From NCBI GenBank assembly GCA_024703915.1, contig CP087969.1:3162001-3226000 (forward strand): a stretch of 64,000 bases of DNA, given 5' to 3'. The notes below the pieces were generated by a model that saw only the letters and a program-made list of their open reading frames with translations, was not told the DNA's origin and ran no database searches. How positions within the stretch are numbered: position 1 is the first letter of the stretch; each line of letters begins with the position of its first letter. Both the position numbers and the translations under genes were made by a program. Shown here in pieces: positions 34,192 through 46,282 of the stretch. This DNA is from Massilia sp. H-1 (GTDB lineage: Bacteria > Pseudomonadota > Gammaproteobacteria > Burkholderiales > Burkholderiaceae_D).

Positions 34192-36228
34192 GGAATTCTT
34201 CCTTGCCGCCCAGCCAGCGGGCCAGGTGCGCTTCGACGACATCGTCGACTTTGTCGTGAATCAGGCTGTGCGCCACGTCGCGCGCCTGTTCGACCAGCCA
34301 CTGGTCGGTCTCGAGATCGGCGAAACGCAGCATTGCCTGGCCTGACTGGCGCGCGCCGAGGAATTCACCGGGCCCGCGGATCTCCAGGTCGCGGCGCGAT
34401 CTCGAAACCGTCGGTCGTCTCGCGCATCGTCATCAGGCGCTGCTTGGCGATCTGCCCGAGCGGGCTTTGATACAGCAGCAGGCAGACACTGGCCGCCGAG
34501 CCGCGGCCCACGCGGCCGCGCAGCTGGTGCAGCTGCGACAGGCCGAAGCGCTCCGCGTGTTCGATCACCATCAGCGACGCATTGGGCACGTCGACCCCCA
34601 CCTCGATCACGGTGGTGGCCACCAGCACCTGCACTTCATTGGCGGTGAAGGCGTCCATCACTTCCTGTTTCTCGAGCGGCTTCATGCGCCCGTGCACCAG
34701 CCCCACCTGCAGGTCGGGCAGGGCCTCGGCCAGCATCATGTGGGTGTCGGTGGCGGTCTGCAGCTGCAGCGCTTCGGATTCCTCGATCAGCGGGCAGACC
34801 CAGTACACCTGGCGTCCTTCGAGGGCCGCCGCGTGCACGCGCTCGATCACTTCGTCGCGCCGGTTCTGGTCGATGGCGCGCGTGACGATCGGACTGCGCC
34901 CCGGCGGCAGCTCGTCGATCACCGACACTTCCAGGTCGGCGTAATAGGTCATGGCCAGCGTGCGCGGGATCGGCGTGGCCGACATCATCAGCTGGTGCGG
35001 CGTCTTACCGTTGCTGCCCTTGTTGCGCAGCGTGAGGCGCTGGCCGACCCCGAAGCGATGCTGCTCGTCGACGATCACCAGGCCCAGTTTGGCGAAATTG
35101 ACGGTGTCCTGGATCAGGGCGTGGGTGCCGATCACCAGCTGCGCCTCGCCCGATTCGACCAGGGCGGTGGCGGCCAGCTTGTCTTTTTCTTGAGGCTGCC
35201 CGTCAGCCAGGCGACCTTCACGCCGAGCGGCTCCATCCACGCCGCGATTTTGCGGAAGTGCTGGTCGGCCAGGATCTCGGTCGGCGCCATCAGCGCGGCC
35301 TGGTAGCCGCAATCGATGGCCTGGGCCGCGGCTAGCGCCGCCACCACCGTCTTGCCGCTGCCGACGTCGCCCTGCAGCAGGCGCTGCATCGGATAGGGGT
35401 TCTTGAGGTCGGCCCGGATTTCCTTGAGCACGCGCTGCTGGGCGCCGGTCAGCTTGAACGGCAGCTGGCCGAGGAAGGCTTCCGACAGCGCAGCCGGCCG
35501 ACTTGAGCACCGGCGCGCCCTTGGTGCGGCGGGCCCGCTGCGCGCTTGAGCGAGAGCTGCTGGGCCAGCAGTTCGTCGAACTTCATGCGCACCCAGGCCG
35601 GGTGGGAGCGTTCTACTAGCGCGTTGGCGTCGATTTCCTGGGGCGGATAGTGCAGCAGGCGCACCCATCGCTACCGAAGTTCGTCAGGTTCATGGACGCG
35701 ACCAGGGCTGGCGGCAGGGTGTCGCGCCAGTCGACCCGGCGCATGGCGTCGGCGATCGCGCGCCGCAGGATCGCCTGCGACAGGCCTTCGCCGGACGGAT
35801 ACACGGGCGTCAGTTCCTTGGGCAGGGAGGCGCCCTCGTTGATCACCTTGTAGCCGGGGTGGACCATTTCGGCGCCGAAGAAGCCGTGTTTGAGTTCGGC
35901 GCGGGCGCACCCGGGTGCCTTCGGCCAGCTGCTTGACCTGGCTGCCATAGAAATTCATGAAGCGCAGCAGCAGGTCGCCCGTTTCGTCGGCGATGGTGAC
36001 CAAGAGCTGGCGCCGCGGGCGGAACGAGATTTCGTTCTTGGTGACGACCCCTTCGACCTGGGAGACATGGCCGCCGCGCAGGCAGGCGTCGCGGATCGAG
36101 ACGACCTGGGTCTCGTCCTCGTAGCGCATCGGCAGGTGCAGCACCAGGTCCATATCGGTGCGCAATCCCAGCTTGGCGAGCTTGCTTTCGTTGGTTTTTG
36201 GCGCTGCTTTGGGTTTCGAAGGGGGCAT
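34181..36228 (-). CDS. recG: ATP-dependent DNA helicase RecG
   Basis: About 682 residues, remodels stalled forks and branched DNA. The N-terminal wedge domain contains LHLPMRYEDETQVVSI and FMNFYGSQVKQLAEG. The helicase core has LTGAQQRVLKEI, Walker A LLQGDVGSGKT, MAPTEILADQHFRKI, DEQHRFGVGQRL (DEQH box), MMSATPIPRTLAMT, VLVATTVIEVGVDVPNAS and QLRGRVGRG, ending RRDLEIRGPGEFLGARQSG. Breaks at 35910, 35665, 35505-35545, 35190 and 34398. Length is near that of E. coli RecG. It is divergent from queA across about 100 bases. Confidence 0.96.
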
Positions 36229-36327
36229 ATTGCTGCGAATTGGCGGCGCTAGGATAAAATAGAGGGTTGCCTTGCGCGTGAGCGCTATTGTAAGGCCCCG
36301 CCCCTTCTTTTTACAGAATTACCAGAA

Positions 36328-37355
36328 ATGTACTCGCTTTCCGATTTCGATTTCGAGCTCCCGCCGGAGCGCATTGCCCAGCTGCCGCTGCCAAACCGCA
36401 GCGTCGTCGCGCCTGTTGCACGTGGACGGGCAGCAGCTGGTCGACCGCCAGTTCAGCGACATCGTCGACCTGCTCGCGCCGGGCGACCTGCTGGTCATGA
36501 ACGACACGCGCGTGCTCAAGGCGCGCTTCTTCGGCGTCAAGGAGACCGGCGGCAACGTCGAGGTGCTGGTCGAGCGCGTGCTCGACAACCGCACCGTGCT
36601 GGCCCAGGTGCGCGCCTCCAAGTCGCCCAAGCCCGGCAACAAGATCCGCCTGGCCGACGCCTTCACCGTGACGGCAGGCGAGCGCAGCCGGCTGAATTCT
36701 TCACGCTCACCTTCGACGGCGACGTGTTCGACCTGATCGAGCAGCACGGCCGCCTGCCGCTGCCGCCCTACATCGAGCACGACGCCGACGAATTCGACGA
36801 AACGCGCTACCAGACCGTGTATTCGCGCGAACCGGGTGCGGTGGCCGCGCCGACCGCCTACCTGCACTTCGACGAAGCGCTGCTGGAAAAACTGAAAGCG
36901 AAAGGCGTCAATTTCGCCTACGTCACGCTGCACGTGGGCGCGGGCACCTTCCAGCCGGTGCGGGTAGAAGTGCTGGCCGAGCACAAGATGCACACCGAGT
37001 GGTACACCGTGCCCCAGGCCACCGTGGACGCCGTGCGCGCCGCCAAGGCGGCAGGCCGTGCGGTGGTCGCGGTCGGCACCACCAGCCTGCGCGCGCTCGA
37101 ATCGGCCTCGCAGTCGGGCCAGCTCGAAGCGGGCAGCGCCGACACCGCCCTGTTCATCACGCCCGGCTACACCTTCAAGACCGTCAAGCGCCTGATCACC
37201 AACTTCCACCTGCCGAAGTCGACCCTGCTGATGCTGGTGTCGGCCTTTGCTTAAACTATGACGAGATCAAGCGCGCCTATGCGCACGCGATCGCCAGCGA
37301 ATACCGCTTCTTCAGCTATGGCGACGCCATGCTGCTCACTACAGAAAACACGTAA
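36328..37355 (+). CDS. queA: S-adenosylmethionine:tRNA ribosyltransferase-isomerase
   Basis: About 341 residues. Transfers and isomerises the ribosyl part of AdoMet onto 7-aminomethyl-7-deazaguanine in tRNA to make epoxyqueuosine. Motifs include [57 protein letters not shown], ThrLeuHis in [25 protein letters not shown] and [24 protein letters not shown] (restored at 37248). Other breaks at 36415 and 36690. It is two bases from tgt, the enzyme acting just before it, so the pair is cotranscribed. Confidence 0.96.
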
Positions 37356-37357
37356 TC

Positions 37358-38499
<1,142 letters not shown>

Positions 38500-38645
38500 A
38501 TACGACTTGTCTGCATAATTATTGTGCAGGCAACACTTGCAAAAAGATTTACAGGAGCCAGATACCCCCAATTGGTCTGACTCCATCCGGCGATGCTAGA
38601 ATACAGCGCTGCTTTTTTAACTAATACCTTGATATCGGAGTTCAC

Positions 38646-38984
38646 GTGCTTATTACTACTGCTCTCAGCAAGCAACCCAGCCTGTCAAATCGGGCGACAT
38701 GGCCTCGCTGCTGAGTGGCCCAATCCCGATTTTCGCGCTGATGTTCGCGGTCATGTACTTCCTGATGATCCGTCCGCAGCAAAAGAAAGCCAAAGAACAG
38801 CGTCAGATGATGGACGCACTGGGCAAGGGCGACGAAGTCGTCACCATGCCACGGCATCCTGGGCAAGGTCACCAAGGTCAACGAGACCTACGTGACGATC
38901 GAAGTGTCGGCCAATACGGAAATCGTGGTGCAGAAGCACGCGATCACCACCCTGCTGCCGAAGGGCACGCTCAAGTCGCTGTAA
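38646..38984 (+). CDS. yajC: Preprotein translocase subunit YajC
   Basis: About 112 residues. Accessory inner-membrane subunit of the SecDF-YajC complex. One transmembrane helix (GPIPIFALMFAVMYFLMIRPQ) is followed by the diagnostic QQKKAKEQRQMMDALGKGDEVVT and the strand-rich tail VTIEVSANTEIVVQKHAI ending GTLKSL. A GTG start at 38646 is chosen because it follows GGAG by seven bases and gives VLITTAL. Breaks lie near 38670 and 38850. It sits about 50 bases before secD. Confidence 0.92.
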
Positions 38985-39036
38985 GCCTGACGGGCGGCAG
39001 TGCCGCCCGACTGTTCAATCTGAACGCTGGAACACT

Positions 39037-40928
39037 ATGAACCGCTATCCGCTCTGGAAATACATTCTGATCGTTTTCGCGTGTTGATGGGCGCGCTGTA
39101 CACGGCGCCCAACTACTTCGTCGAATCGCCTGCCCTGCAGGTCACGACCGGCAGCCAAACTCTCAAGATCAACAACGACACCCTGAGCCGCGTCCAATCG
39201 GCGCTCAAGGCCGCCGCGATTCCCGATCAGGGCGTCAGTCTCGAGGGCGTCGAGCACAACGTCAGCGTGCGCGCGCTGTTCGCCACGACCGACCAGCAAT
39301 TCAAGGCCAAGCTGGCCCTGGAAAAGGCGCTGAACGCGAATCCGGCCGAACCTGACTACATCGTCACGGTGAACCTGTTCAAGAATGTTCCAAAGTGGAT
39401 GCAGGCCGTGCGCGCTGCCGATGAACCTCGGCCTCGACCTGCGCGGCGGTGTGCACTTCCTGCTCCAGGTCGATGCCGCTGCCACCGCTGAAACCAAGCT
39501 CAAAGGCATCGTCACCGCCGTTCGCAGCCAGCTGCGCGACAAGGAAGTGCGTCACGCCGGTATCGAGCGCGTGGGCCGTGCCGTACACGTCAAGTTCCGC
39601 GACGCCGACACGCTGGCCAAAGCGCGCACCGTGCTGGCCAGCCAGTCGGCCGACCTGGCATTCGCCGACGCGGTCGAAGGCGCCGACTTCAAGCTGATCG
39701 TCACCCTCAAGCCGGAAGCGCTGCGCCGCACCGTGGAAGAAGGCGTCAAGCAGAACATCTCGACCCTGTCCAAGCGGATCAACGAACTGGGCGTGGCCGA
39801 ACCGATCATCCAGCAGCAGGGCGCCGACCGCATCGTGGTCCAGCTGCCAGGCGTGCAGGACGTGGCGCACGCCAAGGACATCATCGGCCGCACCGCGACG
39901 CTCGAACTGCGCATGGTCGACGCGTCCGTCGTGCCGGGCACCGAAGAAACCGCGACCATCCCGTTTACGTCCGAACTGTTCACCCGTGAACAGGGCGGCC
40001 CGCTGGTGCTGTCGAAAGACGTGATCCTGACCGGCGACTACATTTCCAGCGCCGACGCCACCTTCGATTCGCAGCAGATGCTTAGGCCGTGAGCCTGGAC
40101 CTGAACGGCGACGGCGGCGGCAAGATGCGCCGCGCGACCATGGACAACGTGGGCAAGCGCATGGCGATCCTGCTCAAGGAAAAGGGCAAGTACACGATCC
40201 TGTCGGCACCGACCATCCAGAGCACCCTGGGCAGCAAGTTCCAGATCACCAATATGGGCTCGGTTGAAAAATCGACCGAACTGGCGCTGCTGCTGCGCTC
40301 AGGCGCGCTGTCGGCACCGATGGAATTCATCGAAGAACGCGTGATCGGCCCGCAACTGGGCGCCGAAAACATCGCCAAGGGCCTGTATTCGACGGTCTAC
40401 GGCTTTGCCACGATCGCCATCTTCATGATCATCTACTACCACCTGTTCGGCTTCTTCAGCGTCACCGCGCTGGCCTCGAACCTGCTGTTCCTGCTGGCGC
40501 TGCTGTCCTTCATGCAAGTGACGCTGACGCTGCCGGGTATCGCCGCTATCGCGCTCGCGCTCGGTATGGCAATTGACGCCAACGTGCTGATCAACGAACG
40601 GATACGCGAAGAACTGCGCCTTGGCAATACGCCGCAGGCCGCCATCGCGACCGGCTTCGACCGCGCCTGGGCCACGATTCTCGACTCGAACGTGACCACC
40701 CTGATCGTCGGTATCGCGCTGTACGCCTTCGGTTCCGGCCCGATCCGCGGTTTCGCCGTGGTGCACTGCCTGGGCATTCTGACGTCGATGTTCTCTGCCG
40801 TGTTCGTCTCGCGCGGCCTGGCCAACCTGTGGTACGGCCGCAAGAAGAAGTTGAACGGTATTTCGATCGGTACCGTCTGGACTCCTGGCGTGTCTAGCCT
40901 GGAAGTAATCATCAGAATTAACTACTAG
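39037..40928 (+). CDS. secD: Protein translocase subunit SecD
   Basis: About 630 residues. With SecF it uses the proton gradient to pull exported proteins through SecYEG. Shows the first helix MNRYPLWKYILIVFAL, the periplasmic P1 domain with MNLGLDLRGGVHFLLQVD, INELGVAEPIIQQQGADRIVVQLPG, the SEF-like region SGALSAPMEFIEERVIGPQLG and five C-terminal helices with LALGMAIDANVLINERIREE (functional Asp). Lesion at 40080 restores MPAVSLDLN; others at 39081 and 39415. The last residues after ISIGTVW are uncertain. Confidence 0.96.
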
Positions 40929-40936
40929 GATTCAAG

Positions 40937-41974
40937 ATGGAATTTTTCCGCATCAAGAAAGATATTCCCTTCATGCGCCACGCGTTGATCTTCAACGTGA
41001 TTTCGGCGCTGACCTTCGTGGCTGCCGTGTTCTTCCTGGTGACCAAGGGATTGCACCTGTCGGTCGAGTTCAAGGGCGGCACCACGATGGAGCTGAAATA
41101 CCCGGGCGCGGCGAATCAGGAAAAGATTCGCGCCGACCTGACCCGGATCGGCTACGAGCAGCCTGGAAGTGACCAGCTTCGGCACCGCGCAGGACATCAT
41201 GCTGCGCCTGCCGATCGTCAAGACCGTGGCTAAGCTCGACCGGTTCGCAGCTCGTGTTCAACACGCTGTGCAAGGCCGAAGGCGGCGAACCGAAGCAAGT
41301 GCAGCTCACCGCGGCCGACGGCAGCAAGAAAGACACGACCAGCTGCTTCAACGCGGCCAACGCCGAAGTGCTGAGCCTGCGCAAGGTCGAGTTCGTCGGT
41401 CCGCAGGTGGGCGAGGAACTGGCCAACAACGGCATCAGCGCGCTGATCATGGTGATCGTGCTCGTGGTCGCCTACCTGGCCATCCGCTTCGAATGGAAAT
41501 ACGCCGTCTCGGCGATCATCGCCAACTTGCACGACGTGGTCATCATTCTCGGCTTCTTTGCCTTCTTCCAGTGGGAATTCTCGCTGGCGGTGCTGGCGGG
41601 CGTGCTGGCGGTGCTGGGTTACTCGGTCAACGAATCGGTGGTTATCTTCGACCGGATCCACGAAAACTTCCGCAAGCAGCGCAAGGCCAGCGTGCATGAA
41701 GTGATCGACAACGCGATCACCAGCACCATCTCAGCGTACCATCATCACCCACGGCTGTACCCAGATGATGGTGCTGTCGATGCTGTTCTTCGGCGGCTCG
41801 ACCCTGCACTACTTCGCCATCGCGCTGACCATCGGTATCTGCTTCGGCATTTACTCGTCGGTGTTCGTGGCTGCCGCCATCGCCATGTGGCTGGGCGTCA
41901 AGCGCGAAGACCTGATCAAGCCGGTCAAGGAAAAGACGAAACCGACGGCGCCGTTGTGTAAAGACGGGCTGTAA
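40937..41974 (+). CDS. secF: Protein translocase subunit SecF
   Basis: About 345 residues, partner of SecD. Shows MEFFRIKKDIPFMRHAL, the first helix (NVISALTFVAAVFFLVT), the SVEFKGGTTMEL motif, then five helices with FVGPQVGEELANNG, EWKYAVSAIIANLHDVVIILG (functional Asp) and VNESVVIFDRIHENFRK, ending VFVAAAIAMWLGVKREDLIKP. Breaks at 41165, 41228 and 41735. It starts eight bases after secD and ends at a terminator, closing the queA-secF transcription unit. Confidence 0.96.
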
Positions 41975-41979
41975 CACAG

Positions 41980-42013
41980 AATGCCGCCATGGTTTGCGCC
42001 TGGCGGCATTTTT
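41980..42013 (+). terminator. Rho-independent terminator after secF
   Basis: AATGCCGCCA, an 11-base loop, TGGCGGCATT, then TTT: a perfect 10-base stem six bases after the secF stop. Confidence 0.9.
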
Positions 42014-42029
42014 CATTGGGAGACGCCGC

Positions 42030-42732
42030 ATGAGCCGTACCAACCGCCTGTTCCTGCTGATGGACGCCTTGCGCGGGCACCGCCGCCCCGTCACGGCGGC
42101 CGTCCTGGCCGAGCGCCTGAACGTATCCGAGCGCACCATCTACCGCGACATCCAGACCCTGGCGGGCCTGGGCGCGCCGGTCGAAGGCGAAGCCGGGGTC
42201 GGCTACATGATGCGGGCTTAAGCACCTTCCTGCCGCCGCTGATGTTCGACACCGACGAACTCGAAGCCCTGGTGCTGGGCGCGCGCTGGGTCGGCCGCCA
42301 GGGCGACAGCGTGCTGGCGCGGGCCGCCGTCAACGCGCTGGCCAAGATCGCCACGGCCACCCCGCGCGACCTGCGCGACACCATGGCCGACACCAGCCTG
42401 TGGGTGCTTAGGCCGAACGTGGCGCGCCCAGCGACGAAAGCCTTCATGCAGCCGACAAGCGCGCGAAGCGATCCGCAAGGAGCACAAGCTGCGCATCGGC
42501 TACCGCGACGGCAACGGCCAGGCTTCGCAGCGCGTGGTGTGGCCGTTCGCCCTGGCTTTCTTCGAGGGCAAGCGGGTGCTGGCCGCCTGGTGCAGAACTG
42601 CGCGCGGCGTTCCGCCACTTCCGGGTCGACCGCATCGCCGACGCCAGTTCGTCCGACGAACGCTATCCCGCGCACCGGCGCGACCTGCTGGCGCGCTGGA
42701 GGCGCGAGCTGGGCATTGCCGAAGACTCCTGA
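42030..42732 (+). CDS. HTH/WYL-domain transcriptional regulator (YafY type)
   Basis: About 234 residues. N-terminal HTH_11 domain (RTNRLFLLMDALRGHRRPVTA then AVLAERLNVSERTIYRDIQTL, the recognition helix). The effector-binding WYL-like domain follows, with FLPPLMFDTDELEALVLGARW (restored at 42215) and LRIGYRDGNGQASQRVVWPFAL near the C-terminus, ending RRDLLARWRRELGIAEDS. Breaks at 42215, 42407, about 42460 and 42590. It lies 64 bases before the GST gene in the same direction and may control it. Ligand unknown. Confidence 0.9.
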
Positions 42733-42795
42733 CAAAAACTGTCGCAGCCGGATCCTATGATGGTGACCTCTCAACCACCTACCGGAGCCCGGACC

Positions 42796-43421
42796 ATGCG
42801 CCTCTATCACAACCCGCTTTCCTCGAACGCCCGCCGCGTCCTGCTGACCGCCCAGTTGCTCGGCATCGAACTCGAGCTGGTCGAAGTCAACTTCAAGGAC
42901 GAGAACGACCGCCGCCGCCTGCTGGAGATCAACCCGAACGGCAAGCTGCCGGTGCTGCAGGACGGCGACTTCACCCTGTGGGAATCGTGCGCCATCATGC
43001 AGTACCTGTGCGACAACGCACCCGACCAGGAACTGTACCCGCTCGACGCGCGCCCGCGCCGACATCAACCGCTGGATGTTCTGGACTTGCCAGCATTTCG
43101 CACCGGCGGTCGGCGTGCTCACCTTTGAAAACATCTGGAAAGCCATGCGCGGCATGGGCGAAGCCGACCCCGCGCGAACTGGCGCGCGGCGAGCGCGAGC
43201 TGCTGCAGTTCGGCGCGGTGATCGATGCCCAGCTTGCTTAGGCCGCGAATGGATCACCGGCAAGGCGCTGAGCCTGGCCGACCTGGCGCTGGCGCCATCG
43301 ATGATGTATATCGAGCGCGGCCGCCTGCCGCTCGCGCGCTTCCTGCACCTGATGGCGTGGTTCGCCCGGATTCAGGCGCTGCTTAGGCATGTGGCAGAAC
43401 AGCACGCTTCTACCCTGGTAA
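42796..43421 (+). CDS. Glutathione S-transferase family protein
   Basis: About 207 residues. Thioredoxin-like N-terminal domain with MRLYHNPLSSNARRVLLTAQ (catalytic Ser/Asn region), INPNGKLPVLQDGDF (cis-Pro) and LWESCAIMQYLCD (Glu-Ser glutathione contact). The helical C-terminal domain has GKALSLADLALAPSMMYIE (N-capping box Asp). The end is QALPAWQNSTLLPW once the lesion at 43382 is corrected. Other breaks at 43050, 43175 and 43236. Probably a detoxification or redox enzyme; substrate unknown. Confidence 0.9.
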
Positions 43422-43542
43422 GCGGAAGGGTGACGGTTTCCGGAAAGAAATTCCGGCCTATGTGTGTCATCGCACAGAAACAAAAGCGTCCGGGAACTAT
43501 AGTGGAGCTGTCTCTTTCAGGACATCCCTAGTTTTGGACTTA

Positions 43543-43569
43543 GCCCGCTCCCTGGAGCGGGCATTTTTT
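43543..43569 (+). terminator. Rho-independent terminator downstream of the GST gene
   Basis: GCCCGCTCC, CT, GGAGCGGGC, then A and six T: a perfect 9-base stem. It separates the GST gene from the convergent HDOD gene. It lies about 120 bases past the GST stop; the interval holds only a small TTCCGG palindrome near 43440-43460. Confidence 0.85.
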
Positions 43570-43582
43570 GTGCGGACGCAGC

Positions 43583-44417
43583 TTACAGCAGGGCGGCGGT
43601 CAGGCTCTTCACTTCCTCGGCCGATTCTTCGAGGATGCTGTTGAGCGTGCCTTCGCCGATGACGAAGTCGATCGTCGAGGCCGACTGCAGGCTGGTGGCG
43701 CCCGGACGCTGGTGCAGCGGGGATGGCACCGGGGCCAGATCGTTGGCCAGCAGCAGGGTGTCGCCCAGGGTTTCCGGCGGCAGCGCGCAAAAGCCGCCCA
43801 CAGGCCTTCGATCGCTTGCATGACGGGGGCCTAAGCACATTGAGCTTTTGCAGCACGCAGCGGCCGATCTGGGTTTCGCCGTGTTCAACCCATTCTTCCG
43901 GTTCGCCGTCGAGCAGGCCCGGATATTCTTCGGCGCGACAGCAGGTAGAAGCCGCCGACTTCGTGCACGATGCTTAGGCGAACAGGGCGGTTTCAGGATC
44001 GAGATGGGCGACGCGCTTGGCGATCACCTGGGACAGCGCGGCCACGTGGGCCGAATGCTTCCACAGCTGTTCGGCCTTGGCACGCAGGGCTGGCTGGGTG
44101 ATCTTGCTGTCGAGCTGGCGCACGATGACGGCCGCGGCCAGCGCATTGAGGGTACGGAAACCGACGCGCTGGACCGCATTGCGCACGTTGGTGATTTCAT
44201 TGCCGGAGCGGTTGTAGGCGACCGAGTTGGCGATCGCGACGGTGCGCGCGGCCAGCAGCGGCTCGGCCTGCACCAGGCGGGCCGCGACTTCGGCGTGACA
44301 ATCGGGATCGTTCAGCGCCCGTTGCAGCTTGAGCGTGGCGTCCACATTGGTAGGGAACGTCAGCTCGCCGCGGCTTGCCTGAGCAGCAATGCTTTTGAAG
44401 GCCTCAAGTCTGTCCAT
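43583..44417 (-). CDS. HDOD-domain signalling protein
   Basis: About 277 residues. Begins MDRLEAFKSIAAQASRGEL, followed by the HDOD core: [77 protein letters not shown] and LFAGIVHEVGGFYLL (restored at 43972). The tail is FVIGEGTLNSILEESAEEV. The classic HD residues are degenerate, as usual in HDOD proteins, so this is a signalling or scaffold domain and not an active phosphohydrolase. Breaks at 43972, 43945, 43832 and 43795. Last gene of a minus-strand set with the MarR regulator. Confidence 0.85.
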
Positions 44418-44482
44418 GGAAAAATATACCTCTCTATAAAGATCAAACCTGCCGTTCAAAGCAGTGCTCTGGAGCATTTATT

Positions 44483-44792
44483 TTACGCTGTTGCGGCGCC
44501 AATGCAATCTATTATGGCTCGCTGAAAATAGCGTCGCAACCCTCTTGGGTTCCTTCCAGTATCCTGCAATTCATTGACCAGGCCCAGGTCGTCGAGTTCC
44601 TCGACCGCGTTCATGAAGCTGTTGATCTTGGTCGCACCGATCAGGCGATAGATGTCGCCGTCTTCATTGCACGCCGATCAGCATCTTTTCCTTGCGCACT
44701 TCATCCGGGGAAGCGACGGTCAGCAGCAGATTGCCGATGATGTGTTTGTCGAATTTCGCGGGCGATTTGCCGTCGAGCAGGGAGGTTTTCAA
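44483..44792 (-). CDS. Small uncharacterised protein coupled to the MarR gene
   Basis: About 102 residues once one frame break near 44670 is repaired. A TTG start at 44792 overlaps the TGA of the MarR gene (ATTGA) and follows GGAAG, implying translational coupling. The product begins LKTSLLDGKSPAKFDKHIIG, continues with NLLLTVASPDEVRKEKMLIG and then EDGDIYRLIGATKINSFMNA, and ends near NPRGLRRYFQRAIIDC. The codon pattern and sense on both sides of the break support a real gene. I do not recognise the family. It precedes the HDOD gene by about 65 bases. Confidence 0.5.
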
Positions 44793-45255
44793 TATTCTTC
44801 CTTTTGTTGTGAGGTGGTAGGGCAGGTGGAACGGTCCGTGATGAGCTGTTTGAGCTTGCCTAAAGTCTGGTCCATGGCATCGAAATCGGCTTCCGTGTAG
44901 GTGGCGAACAGCTGGCGTCCGTGTTCGACGACGAGGGGAAAGACCGCCTCGAAGGTCGCCACAGCCTAGGCGTCAGGCGCACATAGAACGAACGCTTATC
45001 GGCCGGGCAACGCTCGCGCAGCACCAGGCCCTTGCTTTCCAGGCGTTCGATGACGCCGGTGAGCGTGCCCTTGGTGATGAGCGTCTTGTCGCCGAGCTCC
45101 TTGTACGTCATGCCGGGTGTATTGCCCAGGGTCGCGATGATATCGAATTGCGCGTGGGTCAGGCCGCTGCTGCGGACCGACTCGCCCGAAAAACGCTCGA
45201 AGCCCTGCAGGCATTCGGCCAGCAATCGCACACTCTTAAGATAACGTTCCCCCAT
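44789..45255 (-). CDS. MarR-family transcriptional regulator
   Basis: About 155 residues. Starts MGERYLKSVRLLAECLQGFE, then the winged helix: GLTHAQFDIIATLGNTPGMTYKELGDKT, recognition helix LITKGTLTGVIERLESKGLV and wing RERCPADKRSFYVRLTP. The dimer helix TFEAVFPLVVEHGRQLFAT and a short tail follow a lesion near 44967. An alternative ATG at 45261 adds two residues. A TATAAT sits at 45263-45268, so the transcript may be leaderless. Divergent from the DMT exporter, which it probably represses. Confidence 0.88.
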
Positions 45256-45262
45256 GGCCATG

Positions 45263-45268
45263 ATTATA
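45263..45268 (-). promoter_or_regulatory. Consensus -10 element upstream of the MarR gene
   Basis: TATAAT on the minus strand ends only eight bases before ATG 45255. Transcription would begin about 45257, leaving almost no leader. No good -35 hexamer was seen at 16-18 bases, so the assignment is tentative. Confidence 0.45.
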
Positions 45269-45357
45269 GCCGCCTGCGGCCCGGTTCGCGTTTTGCCGCA
45301 GGGACGGTTACCATAGCGGACTGATGCTGTTTTGCCACACTTGCTGAAAGTTCCCGA

Positions 45358-46270
45358 ATGTCTCACTCGCTGCGCGGCATCGTCGCCCTGCTGGTTGTCA
45401 CCCTGGTCTGGGGCACCACCTTTCCCGCGATGAAAGCGCTGACCGTCACTGACGCCTGACTACGGCCTGGATCGTCCTGTCGCGCTTTGCGCTGGCCGCG
45501 CTGATCCTCTCGCCCTTCCTGTGGCGGGCCCAGCGGCACGATCTGCGCGCCGGATTCCTGCTCGGGCTGCTGCTGTTTTTTTGCTACGTGTTCCAGGTCG
45601 AAGGCCTGGCCCTGACCAGTTCCAACCGCAACGCCTTCATTTGCGGACTCAATGTCCTGATCGTGCCGCTGCTCGGTGTACTGTCCGGCAAGCCGCCCGA
45701 GCGCCGCATCTGGATCGCGCTGGCGCTGGCCGTCGGCGGGCTGGCCGCCCTGTGCTGGGACGGCGGCGCCTGGCGTTTCGGCGACACCCTGGCGCTGGGC
45801 GCGGCGCTCACCTTTGGCCTGTACATCAAGATGATGGAAGTGCAGACGCGCGGCGCGACCCGCCTCATGACGCTGACCGCGATGCAGATCGCCACCGTCG
45901 CCGCCTGCGCCGTCGTGTGGGTGCTGGTGACCGAAGTGCCGATTGGCTCGACGGCTGAAGTTAGTGCTTACTGCGCCCGTATCGCCGGTGCGTTGGGCAA
46001 TGGCAGCCAAGCGGCGTGGTCTACCTGGGGGTGGTCGCCACGGCCGCCATCATTTCCCTGCAAACCTGGGGGCAGCGCCACAGCACGGCCAATGAGGCGG
46101 CCGTGATGTACGCCTTCAGCTAAGCCGCGGCCGCTTTCTTCGGTTATTTCTGGCTGGGCGAGACGATGACCGGGCGCGGCTGGATCGGCGCGGCATTGTT
46201 GATCTCCGGTATGATAGTCAGTCAATGGAACTCCGAGCCGCGGCCTGAAGGCGCGCTCGTCCCCGAGTAA
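45358..46270 (+). CDS. EamA-family (DMT superfamily) transporter
   Basis: About 302 residues with ten predicted helices in two EamA repeats. The first repeat has GIVALLVVTLVWGTTFPAMKAL and SSNRNAFICGLNVLIVPLLGV. The second has ALGAALTFGLYIKMMEVQTR, YLGVVATAAIISLQTWGQRH, ANEAAVMYAFEPAAAAFFGYFWLGE (restored at 46123) and GAALLISGMIVSQW. Breaks near 45455, 45965, 46017 and 46123. Divergent from the MarR gene with about 100 bases between them, a layout typical of regulator and exporter pairs. Substrate unknown. Confidence 0.88.
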
Positions 46271-46282
46271 GAACGCCGCCGC

